NCBI RefSeq assembly: GCF_001311825.1
Contig: NZ_BBCB01000031.1
Span: forward strand, 1 to 33,351
Length of the DNA stretch: 33,351 nucleotides
Source: Salidesulfovibrio brasiliensis JCM 12178
Lineage (GTDB): Bacteria; Desulfobacterota; Desulfovibrionia; Desulfovibrionales; Desulfovibrionaceae
Reading direction: 5' to 3'
A program made the position numbers and the translations under genes. The notes under the pieces were generated by a model. It was not told the origin of the DNA. It saw nothing but the letters and a program-made list of their open reading frames with translations, and made no database searches. Every line of letters starts with the position of its first letter. Position 1 is the first letter of the stretch. Positions 16,856 through 24,384 of the stretch are shown here, piece by piece.

Positions 16856-17169
16856 ATGACCAAAGTTGCTCAAAAGACTTCTCCAAGGAAAAGACAGCCA
16901 AAGGCCTTCCTACCTTTACTAAAAAATGGGTGTTCTGTTTTCGACATGCCTTTGCGGAAAGCTTAAGACTAAGACTACGAAGACCAGAGATTCGGATAAG
17001 TTTACGAACCGCATACAGATGCACTGCGAGCTATTTGGCAATAAGGCTTTCCGTGCGTCTCAAAGAGTTAGTGGAAAATGCTTCAATGAATTACGTTGAG
17101 ATTCGAGCAAGAATGAATCAACTGTTGATGGCTTTGCTTGAGCCGGATGACAGAGATTCTTCCGTTTGA
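16856..17169 (+). pseudogene. N-terminal remnant of a tyrosine recombinase (integrase)
   Basis: Reading ATG at 16856, then shifting once near 16928 where a GGG run lacks a G, gives a protein of about 104 residues. After a basic leader (SPRKRQPKAFLPLLKNG) it contains FCFRHAFAESLRLRL, RPEIRISLRTAY, and then a helix SYLAIRLSVRLKELV. This is the pattern of the N-terminal region of bacterial phage integrases ('FR..IP..LR..L.R.EIR.SL.T...A...A..L...'), recognised by eye. The frame ends at 17169, and no core-binding or catalytic domain (R..R..Y) follows, so a full integrase of about 380 residues is missing. Its place next to attL fits an integrase gene. Confidence 0.65.
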
Positions 17170-17589
17170 AAAAAAGTCCAAGGTGCTGGTGTGTGCCTCT
17201 CGCCTAGTGGTGTCACCAATCTATACTCCAAGAATGTCCAGTCTTGGCTGTTAACCCCCAAAATGCTTCCTTGGATTGCCAAGCATTGTATCCTTCATCT
17301 AGTGGCCACTGGAATTTCCTCATTCGTCGTTCGGAAGATCTAATCCGGCCTAGTTAAATGGTTCATCCAAAATTGAAATGCTGTGCATTGCGTTGGAATG
17401 CATAGAAAAAAACTTAAATGTTATTCGGGGAATGTGCGGGGATGAATCCTGACCGTGTGCTACTGGATCTGTACCTCATGAATTGTTGCGGTACTGATTC
17501 AAAGAAAGGGCGCTTTTTAAGATCTTTTGCCAAAAAAAAAGGTATACTGATACAGTACTAATATTAACCGCCATCGTTGGGGAGAACCC
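17170..17589. other. 420-nt gap in the island between integrase remnant and kinase
   Basis: No confident gene. A 36-codon minus frame (17213-17323, tryptophan-rich, 'EAFWGLTAKTGHSW') and a 39-codon plus frame (17442-17561) exist, but I recognise neither. No clear C-terminal integrase sequence is seen. TATACT at 17543 could be a -10 for the kinase gene, but no -35 at the right distance is evident. The region is AT-rich and looks like degraded mobile DNA. Confidence 0.4.
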
Positions 17590-20217
17590 ATGGAAGACTT
17601 GACTGATATCAGCGTTTTTGAGCAAGAATTTCTCGGATATATGAAGGAAAAAAAGCATATCCTCATGATGTATGAGGATATTGAAGACTATAGATATGTT
17701 GCCGCAAGGTTCATCGCTGATGGTCTTTCATCAAATGATTGTTGCATTATGGCGACTGATGCGTATTCCCATGAACTTGTACTTCAGGACTTGAAAGAAC
17801 TCGGTTTGTCGCCTCAGAATAACATCGATGATGGCAGTCTTTTGCTAATAGATGTTACACAGCATTATTCCACAGGTGATGGATTCATTCCGAATGAAAC
17901 TATGGAGGGTTGGATAAAGTTCACTAATTCTGCTGTTGTAAAGGGGTACGAAAATGTACGAGCAGTAGGCGAAGCAACGTTTTGCCTTGGTGGGAATGGC
18001 CTCGAAGACAAAATTGTTTACTATGAAAACATTATCAACGGAAAACTGTTTCCAGACCATCCTTTTATGTCATTGTGTGTTTACGACAAGAACAGATACT
18101 CAGAAAAAGTCCTAAGAGCTGCTGTCCAGTCTCATCCCATGATGGTTTATGGGAAAAAAATATTTAAAAACAATATATATTTTGTGCCTCCGGATGTGTA
18201 TTTTTCAAAGCCCCAGAAAGGCGGCGAGTTGGATTTGTGGCTTGCTAATGTTGAGGTAAGCAATTCAATTCATCAGCAAGCAATTCAGAGTGAAGAAAAG
18301 CTTCAGCAAGCCCTAGAGGCAACAAATGATGGTATCTGGGAGTATGACCTTGTTACCGGTGAGTTCGATTGTTCCGACAGATGGGCAACCATGCTTGGGT
18401 TTACCAAAGATGAGGTCCCTTCATTCGGCTGTTTTTGTAACCACAATATTCATCCTGAGGACCGGAAACTGTTTGATGACTCATTCAGTTCTTATTTGAA
18501 CGGTACAAGCGGTAAGTATGAAGCTGAATTAAGGCTTAAAGCCAAAGACGGTTCTTACAGGTGGATTTACACAAGGGGTAAAGTCGTTCTGCGTGATGCA
18601 GAAGGAAAGCCAATTAAGGTGGTTGGTGCTCATACAGATATCACCGAAAAGAAAAATGCTGAGAAAAGGCTTGAAGAAAGCGAACAGATGTTTCGCATGT
18701 TGTTCGACGATGCACCAATGCCATATCAATCATTGGATGCTCACGGTAACTTCATTACGGTAAACAAAGTATTTTGTGACACTCTAGGATATGAACCTAC
18801 GGAATTGATAGGGAAAAACTTCTCTGAGTTTCTACATCCTGATTGGAAAGAGCATTTTCAAGAGAACTTTCCCAGATTCAAAGCAGTGGGTGAGGTGCTT
18901 GGTGTAGAGTTTGAAATGAGAAAGAAGGATGGTGACTTTGTTCTTGTCTCATTTACAGGGAAGATTGGCAAAGAACCGGATGGCTCTTTTAGACAGACGC
19001 ACTGTGTGTTCCGAGACATTTCGTCAGAAAGAGCTTACCAAGAGGGACTCATCAAAGCCAAGGAAGAAGCTGAGCTGGCTAACCATGCCAAGTCCATGTT
19101 TCTTGCCAATATGAGCCATGAGTTAAGAACACCTCTTAATGGCATTATGGGAATGCACCAACTTCTCAAAACAACAGATTTGAACGAAGAGCAGGAAGGG
19201 TATGTTTCTTTAGCAATCGATTCAGCTAAGCGATTGACAAACCTTCTAGGTGATATTTTAGATTTGACAAAAATCGAGGCAGGAAAGCTCAATATCATTG
19301 AAAAGTCTTTCGAGCTAAGCGAGACTTTCGAACTGGCTGAACAATTATTCGGTCCTGTTTGTAGACAAAAAGGTGTGAATATTTCTTTTAACATTCACTC
19401 TTCACTTTCTCAGAAATTGATTGGCGATCAGACCAGAGTTCAACAAATTCTGAACAACCTGATTGGAAATGCGGTCAAATTTACCGAGTCGGGCTCAATC
19501 CGGTGTGAAGCGTCCCCACTTCCTCACAAGGGAAAAAATATTCAAAGAATTCTATTCTCTGTATCCGACACAGGTATAGGGATTGATGAGACGAAACTAG
19601 ACCAACTCTTTGAACCATTCACACAAGCAGATGAAGGGTACAAGCGAGCTTATCAGGGAGCCGGTCTTGGTTTGTCTATTGTGCGTCAACTCGTTACCTT
19701 AATGGGGGGCAGCGTCGCAGTAGTAAGTGAACTTGGAAAGGGAACCGAGTTTCATTTTTGCCTACCATTTACGATTGATGAGGATGAAAGTGTAGCCACT
19801 CAGAAACGAGCTTCCGAGTTTTGCCACGAGCCATGCCCTCATTCCATTCTTGTTGCTGAAGATGAAATGGTGAACAGAACCGCCCTGCAAACAATTCTTA
19901 AGAAAGCAGGGTATAAGGTAACCTCTGTGGAGAATGGTGCGGAGGCGTTAAAGGAGCTGAGCAAGAGTCCTTACGACCTTGTCTTGATGGATATACAAAT
20001 GCCCATAATGGATGGAGTTGAAGCCGCTGAGGCTATTCGATCTGGCAAGGCTGGCAAACGTAATTCTTTGATACCAATAGTAGCCCTTACGGCTTTCGCC
20101 ATGTCTGGGGACAAAGAGAGCTTCCTAAATGCTGGCATGAATGGTTACTTGGCGAAACCTGTCGAAGTAGATGAATTGAACTTGATTGTCTCTGAAGCTC
20201 TTAAAATAAATCAATAA
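17590..20217 (+). CDS. MEDS-PAS-PAS hybrid histidine kinase
   Basis: This 875-residue soluble protein has no transmembrane segment. Residues about 18-200 resemble the MEDS sensory domain of DcmR-like proteins (HILMMYEDIEDYRYVAARFI, DGLSSNDCCIMAT). Then come two PAS/PAC domains (about 238-355 and 368-490), a HisKA domain with H510 in NMSHELRTPLNGIMG, a HATPase domain (NNLIGNAVKFT, DTGIGID, GAGLGLSIVRQL) and a C-terminal receiver with D801 in VLMDIQMPIMDG and the lysine in LAKPVE. GGGGAG lies 5 nt before the ATG. It stops 3 nt from the convergent GGDEF gene. Codon usage is AT-rich compared with flanks, indicating transfer. No output partner is known; the GGDEF neighbour is a candidate. Confidence 0.9.
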   Translation: MEDLTDISVFEQEFLGYMKEKKHILMMYEDIEDYRYVAARFIADGLSSNDCCIMATDAYSHELVLQDLKELGLSPQNNIDDGSLLLIDVTQHYSTGDGFIPNETMEGWIKFTNSAVVKGYENVRAVGEATFCLGGNGLEDKIVYYENIINGKLFPDHPFMSLCVYDKNRYSEKVLRAAVQSHPMMVYGKKIFKNNIYFVPPDVYFSKPQKGGELDLWLANVEVSNSIHQQAIQSEEKLQQALEATNDGIWEYDLVTGEFDCSDRWATMLGFTKDEVPSFGCFCNHNIHPEDRKLFDDSFSSYLNGTSGKYEAELRLKAKDGSYRWIYTRGKVVLRDAEGKPIKVVGAHTDITEKKNAEKRLEESEQMFRMLFDDAPMPYQSLDAHGNFITVNKVFCDTLGYEPTELIGKNFSEFLHPDWKEHFQENFPRFKAVGEVLGVEFEMRKKDGDFVLVSFTGKIGKEPDGSFRQTHCVFRDISSERAYQEGLIKAKEEAELANHAKSMFLANMSHELRTPLNGIMGMHQLLKTTDLNEEQEGYVSLAIDSAKRLTNLLGDILDLTKIEAGKLNIIEKSFELSETFELAEQLFGPVCRQKGVNISFNIHSSLSQKLIGDQTRVQQILNNLIGNAVKFTESGSIRCEASPLPHKGKNIQRILFSVSDTGIGIDETKLDQLFEPFTQADEGYKRAYQGAGLGLSIVRQLVTLMGGSVAVVSELGKGTEFHFCLPFTIDEDESVATQKRASEFCHEPCPHSILVAEDEMVNRTALQTILKKAGYKVTSVENGAEALKELSKSPYDLVLMDIQMPIMDGVEAAEAIRSGKAGKRNSLIPIVALTAFAMSGDKESFLNAGMNGYLAKPVEVDELNLIVSEALKINQ

Positions 20218-20220
20218 AAA

Positions 20221-21968
20221 TCATTTTACAGACACTTTGTTCCGGCCGGTACGCTTGGCGTTGTAAAGAGCTTCGTCGGCTCTTTTGATCATAGCCTCTA
20301 ATGATTCGCCCTGCCTAAGGGATGCGAGCCCGAGGCTGGCTGTGTGATGCACTTCGCCATCGTCATAATGTGTGGGATGGGCTTCAATTGCTATCCTGAG
20401 TCGTTCGGCCCCTTTCAGCGCATCCATTTCGCTTGTCTCCGGCATCAGTACGATAAATTCTTCCCCACCATATCGGCCCAAAATATCGGTCTCGCGTGTC
20501 GTCATGACCATCACTTTGGAGAGATGTCGCAGCACCAAGTCCCCGACATCATGTCCGTATGTGTCGTTGACATTTTTGAAGTGGTCAAGGTCAAGCATCA
20601 GAACAGAGATGTCATGATCGTAACGCAAGGTTCGTGCATATTCCTTTTCTCCAACCTCATTGAAATACCTTCGGTTAAACAAACCTGTAAGGGGGTCTTT
20701 TCGGGCCATTTCAAGCAGCTTGCGTTTGTTCTCGTTGCGCTCTGTAATGTCGCGTAATGTGCCAACAGCGTACCAACGGCCACCCACATTAAACGCCGAG
20801 ACGGTTCGCTCAACCGGGAAGATACGACCGTTTTTGTGTCGGGCTTCAAACTCCATGATGCTTCCCACCACAGGCCCTTCACCCGTTTCGGAAAAATGCT
20901 TTATCCCTTTATGGGCTTCGTCCGCATCTTGGGGCGGAGCAATGAGGTCATGCAGTTCTCGCCCTATGACTTCCCCTGAAAGCCAGCCGAACATGTCCTC
21001 GGCGCCTGACTCCAGAAGGAAATCAGGCCGTGGTCATCAATCATTATGAGTGCGTCGTGGGAGGCTTCACTCATCCCGGTGATGAGAGCTTCACGTCTTT
21101 CAAGAGCCTGTTCCGCCATTTTCTGTGGCGTTACATCAAGAGTCATGCCCACAGCTCTTGACGGTGCTTTTTCTCCATCGTGCTCAAAGACCCTACCAAC
21201 ATCCTGAACCCAAGCCACCTCTCCATCTTTTTTGATAATTCTGTGTTCACTTCTAAATATAGGTGTCAGCCCTTTTAGGTGAGCTCTGAGAACGCCCCCC
21301 ACAGCTTCAACGTCCTCGGGATGTATGACAGCCTCCCATGAGGCTACCTTGTTTTCGAGTTCATCGGGTTCGTAGCCTGTAATATCGTACCAGCGATCAT
21401 TGAAGAAAGTTTCTCCTGTAAGCACATTCCAGTCCCATAAACCCATTTCAGCACCGTCTATGGCAAGATCCAGTCTTTTTTTATTTTCTTCGAGCTGACG
21501 CTGGGTGTTCATGAGGTCTGAAATATCGGCAATCATACCTATGAATTTATCCGGTTGTCCGTGCTCATTTCGCACACACTTAACGTCAATTCTCGCGTGA
21601 AAAGTCGTACCATCCTTACGGACATATCGTTTGTCGAGTTGATAACCGTCGCGCTTTCCGGACAGTACGGACTCAAAAAGCCGTATATCCTCTTCAAGGT
21701 CGTCCGGGTGAGTAAGGTCTGCCCATGTTTTGGTGAGCATTTCTTCCCGGGTATAACCGAGCATCTCACAGAGGCGCTGGTTCACAAGCAACCAGCCTTT
21801 TTCTAGTGAGGTAAGGGTCATTCCCACTAGTCCAAGGTCAAAAAAGAGCCGCAGATGCTCTTTCTCATAAACTGAATTCAATTGTTTTCGTAGATCAGCG
21901 TTTTCCGTTTCAAGTTCTTTGATATGGGACAAAGCCTGATCAAGAGTATGAATGAAGTGGCTATTCAT
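20221..21968 (-). CDS. PAS-PAS-PAS diguanylate cyclase, one apparent frameshift
   Basis: This soluble protein (about 582 residues after repair, start at 21968) has an N-terminal coiled segment (ALSHIKELETENADLRKQL), a first PAS (about 35-160, 'FDLGLVGMTLTSLEKGW'), a second PAS_3 (about 165-290), a third PAS after the break, and a GGDEF domain. The active-site motif is GRYGGEEF, preceded by the inhibitory-site RETD exactly five residues before it, so it should make c-di-GMP and be feedback-inhibited. The frame shifts near 21012, where one extra G restores 'FWESGAEDMFGW'. I start at MNSHF (21968), because AAGGTAGG lies 7 nt upstream; 21998 is an alternative. It belongs to the island. Confidence 0.88.
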
Positions 21969-22141
21969 GAATAAACCTACCTTGATTTCGTCGAGCATTC
22001 GTTTACAAACTTAATTTGTACTCCTTTTAGATGTCAAAGAAAGATGCGTTTTTATAAATGGTTGCCTAAGCGAGAAGCCCTTGCTTGCGAAGCTCAGCTA
22101 GGGATATTAATAATAACAAGCCTGCCATTATGCACTTTCGG

Positions 22142-22165
22142 GGTGGGTCAAACCGGTGGGTCAAG
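22142..22165. repeat. Tandem arm-like repeats at the right end of the island
   Basis: GGTGGGTCAAA (22142-22152) and GGTGGGTCAAG (22155-22165) are two tandem copies of a motif also present at 16825-16835 near the left end. Repeats near both ends of an integrated element commonly are arm-type binding sites for the integrase. That is an inference. Confidence 0.5.
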
Positions 22166-22246
22166 AACCAATTTAAAAAAACAGACCTAAAGCGAAAGCT
22201 CATAAAAAACATTAACTTAGCAGGGCTTTGTTCTTGAGGGAAAGCT

Positions 22247-22308
22247 GAGTCTCTCCCTCGGTACCAGAGATAATATAAGCGCTATGGCTGACAGGCCGTA
22301 GCGCTTTT
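22247..22308. repeat. Attachment site, right copy (62-bp direct repeat)
   Basis: This copy is identical to 16704-16765. It holds only the last 20 nt of the tRNA (so is not a tRNA gene) and a second copy of the terminator hairpin (22277-22306), here with TTTTTT after it, the likely original chromosomal version. Between the GGDEF gene and this site the region 21999-22246 contains the arm-like repeats at 22142-22165 and otherwise nothing recognisable. Confidence 0.93.
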
Positions 22309-22336
22309 TTGTGTCCGGGGGGCGTAAGTAAGTGTT

Positions 22337-22822
22337 TTAGCCGTTGAGTTGCCACAGACTGGTGGCAAGCATCAGGGCAAAAGTGGTCCAGAGCGCGTAG
22401 GGAATCTGGAGCCAGGCAGCGAGGGTCGAGTGGCTGCGGAATGCGAGGATGGTCAGGATCACCAGCGGGAGCAGAGTTGCCGTGACGAGCATGCCGAGAA
22501 AGGTGCTCTTCAGGCCGAACATGAGCGGTGTGAATGAGAGGTTCACCGCCAGTTGGGTCGCATGAAACGTAATGGCAGCGGTGCGCGTCCGCTTTGGGGA
22601 CTGAAGGATCAGGCCGAGGGAGATGCCCATCAGGGCGTAAAGAGCTGTCCAGACGACCGGGAAGGCCCAGTTGGGCGGATAGAACGCGGGTTTGACCAGT
22701 TGTTCGACCCAAGGGCCGGGCGGAAAGAATGCGCCCGCCATGGAACCGGCCAGAACGTGTGCGAGTGCGAGGCCCGTGAGCAGAGCAACGCCTTTTGATT
22801 TACGCCTGTGTCGTGAATCCAT
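22337..22822 (-). CDS. tspO: TspO/MBR family protein
   Basis: This 161-residue, five-helix membrane protein belongs to the TspO/peripheral benzodiazepine receptor family, which binds porphyrins and related ligands and modulates stress and tetrapyrrole handling. Seen features are KPAFYPPNWAFPVVWTALYALMG, conserved around the first loop, and hydrophobic helices throughout, with the C-terminal IPYALWTTFALMLATSLWQLN. Length is normal. It starts 1 nt overlapping the stop of the upstream solute-binding protein gene (TGATG), so both form a coupled operon. A functional link between them is not known. Confidence 0.88.
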   Translation of the reverse strand: MDSRHRRKSKGVALLTGLALAHVLAGSMAGAFFPPGPWVEQLVKPAFYPPNWAFPVVWTALYALMGISLGLILQSPKRTRTAAITFHATQLAVNLSFTPLMFGLKSTFLGMLVTATLLPLVILTILAFRSHSTLAAWLQIPYALWTTFALMLATSLWQLNG

Positions 22823-23610
22823 CAGCGTACATGTTTTTTGATGATGGCGTCGATTTCACCGTTCTGCTTCATTTGCGCAATGGTCTTATTGAACCGGGGA
22901 AGTATTCGGGCAAAGGGCGAGCGCTTGCCGACCATAAGGTGGAACTCCATGGCGTCGAGTACGACCTCGGTTTCCTCGAGGTCTTTGCCTACGCCGGTTT
23001 TTCGGATGTGCTTCCAAGCGGAGTAGGGCCATTCAATGGCCAGATCGCCCCGCTGGTTGGCAAGCATGGTCCAGACGTTCTCAAGGTATGGCGTTTCATA
23101 CGTCTTGATGCCCTTGTCCTGTATGTGCGTCCTGTTCCACCCGTTGCCGATGTACGTGATGACGGACAGATCGTTTTTCAGGATGTCGTTTATCGTCTGC
23201 ATTTTTCGGATTACTGCGATTTTCGGGTGCCCTTTGTAGGTGAAAACCTTCATTTCCTTGGTATAAAATGGATCCTCGTGCGTGACGCAGTACTGTAACC
23301 GCTCTTTGGTAGGCACGGTTATCATGGCGTCCGCATCGCCGTGGGCGACGTTCTGCTGACAGCGTTTCCATGGACACTGCTTCCATGTGGCGCTTACGCC
23401 GATACGGGCCAGTGCTGTCATGACGATGTCGTGGAAGAATCCTGTCATCTCGCCGTGCTCGTTTCGCGAGAAAAATGGGTCGTATTCCGGAAATGCGATT
23501 CGCATCGGCGGACCAGCCGCCAACGAAACAGTCGTCAGCGCCGCCAGCAGAAGGGCGGTCGCCAGCATGGTGCTCAATACGCATGCAGGTGTGTGAATGG
23601 TCGATTTCAT
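22822..23610 (-). CDS. Periplasmic solute-binding protein, family 3-like
   Basis: This 262-residue protein carries an N-terminal signal peptide (hydrophobic core around residues 10-32, ending LAAGPP). The mature part looks like a bacterial extracellular solute-binding domain of the amino-acid type: MRIAFPEYDPFFSRNEHGEMTGFFHDI, then KERLQYCVTHEDPFY, and a C-terminal AMEFHLMVGKRSPFARIL and GEIDAIIKKH. No ABC permease or ATPase is adjacent; instead tspO follows with a 1-nt overlap. It may feed a distant transporter or act as a sensor input. Six cysteines, three of them in the stretch CPWKRC and the Q-C before it, are unusual. Confidence 0.82.
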   Translation of the reverse strand: MKSTIHTPACVLSTMLATALLLAALTTVSLAAGPPMRIAFPEYDPFFSRNEHGEMTGFFHDIVMTALARIGVSATWKQCPWKRCQQNVAHGDADAMITVPTKERLQYCVTHEDPFYTKEMKVFTYKGHPKIAVIRKMQTINDILKNDLSVITYIGNGWNRTHIQDKGIKTYETPYLENVWTMLANQRGDLAIEWPYSAWKHIRKTGVGKDLEETEVVLDAMEFHLMVGKRSPFARILPRFNKTIAQMKQNGEIDAIIKKHVR

Positions 23611-23840
23611 GGCTTCAGCTTCTCTATTTCATACTATCAGGATGCTCATTTTTTCCAGATGCCTTCATATCTGTGCCCCCGTTTTCAGGCGCAGTCCGGC
23701 GCGGCACAGTTCATTTCGCCAATTACGCCCACAAAAGAGAACCGTCTCCGTTGCCGAGGACGGCGTTGCTTACGGTTGGGCACTATCATAGCAAAGGCTG
23801 TATGTGATTGGATTATTATAAACGGTCGCGTCTCATGTGC
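23611..23840. other. Leader region of the solute-binding protein gene
   Basis: The 230-nt gap holds two inverted repeats: CTGTGCC (23671-23677) with GGCACAG (23703-23709), and CCGTC around 23742 with GACGG near 23760. On the minus strand they lie 61-150 nt upstream of the solute-binding protein start and could form structured 5' RNA. TATGAT on the minus strand near 23790 could be a -10 box. I could not match this to a known riboswitch. Confidence 0.35.
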
Positions 23841-24265
23841 TCACTCGTCCAGCCCCGGCTTCTTGCGGGTCTTCTTGGTGTTGCCCCGCTGTTTCTTTGT
23901 GGCAAGCCTGCGTTTTATGGAGTTTTTTGTGGGCCGGGTCGGTCGGCGTCGTTTCGGCTTGACGAGGGCGTGCCTGAGCATCTCCGCGAAACGCCGGATG
24001 ACGATGTCCCGGTTGCGGGTGCGGCTGCGTTCGCTGTCGCAGGAGAGCTTGAGGGTTCCGTCGGCGCCGATGCGATTGGCGAGCTTGTGCCGAATGCGCT
24101 TTCGCATGGTTTCATTGAGCGAAGGCGAGCTTCGACGTCGAAAATGAGCGTGACCTTGGTGTCGGCCGTGTTTACATGCTGCCCGCCGGGGCCGGATGCG
24201 CGGGAAAAAGTGAACCGCAGCTCCGAAAGCGGGATATCGAGTCTGTCGTTTATTGTAATGGTCAT
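23841..24265 (-). CDS. arfB: Peptidyl-tRNA hydrolase ArfB, one apparent frameshift
   Basis: ArfB (YaeJ) releases nascent chains from ribosomes stalled at mRNA ends. The N-terminal part has ISRASGPGGQHVN-like sequence (here FSRASGPGGQHVNTADTKVTL) including the catalytic GGQ, and the C-terminal tail is the highly basic extension (KPKRRRPTRPTKNSIKRRL, then KKTRKKPGLDE) that occupies the ribosomal mRNA channel. These halves are in different frames. One base added near 24116 ('LRS-NETMRKRIR') joins them into a 141-residue protein, the normal length. It is divergent from the sensor kinase gene beginning at 24385. Confidence 0.9.
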
Positions 24266-24384
24266 GGTTTATCCATGCGTAACCTGCATTATGGCGTTTC
24301 GATCGTCAACGGTTCCTTTTGATGGTCTTTATCATGGAAACGGCTGGGAAAAAGGTGCATGATCGTTTCATTATCGGGGGAATA

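Larger units (their letters stand above)
16704..22308. mobile_element. Integrated genomic island in tRNA-Leu, 5.54 kb plus second att copy
   Basis: A stretch bounded by perfect 62-bp direct repeats interrupts the chromosome just after tRNA-Leu. Its content is visibly more AT-rich than the flanks, especially 16770-20220. It carries an integrase remnant next to the left end, two sensory genes (hybrid kinase; PAS-GGDEF), no structural phage genes and no conjugation genes. Short repeats GGTGGGTCAA (16825, 22142, 22155) near both ends resemble integrase arm sites. Because the att repeats are still identical while the integrase is broken, the island may have entered as part of a larger element, or been mobilised by another integrase. 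Confidence 0.85.

Noticed and set aside
17519..17548. Promoter for the hybrid kinase using TATACT at 17543
   Set aside because: No -35 element lies at 16-18 nt, so it is left out of the features.
22247..22308. A second tRNA gene at the right att copy
   Set aside because: Only the last 20 nt of the tRNA are present, so it is an att duplication.
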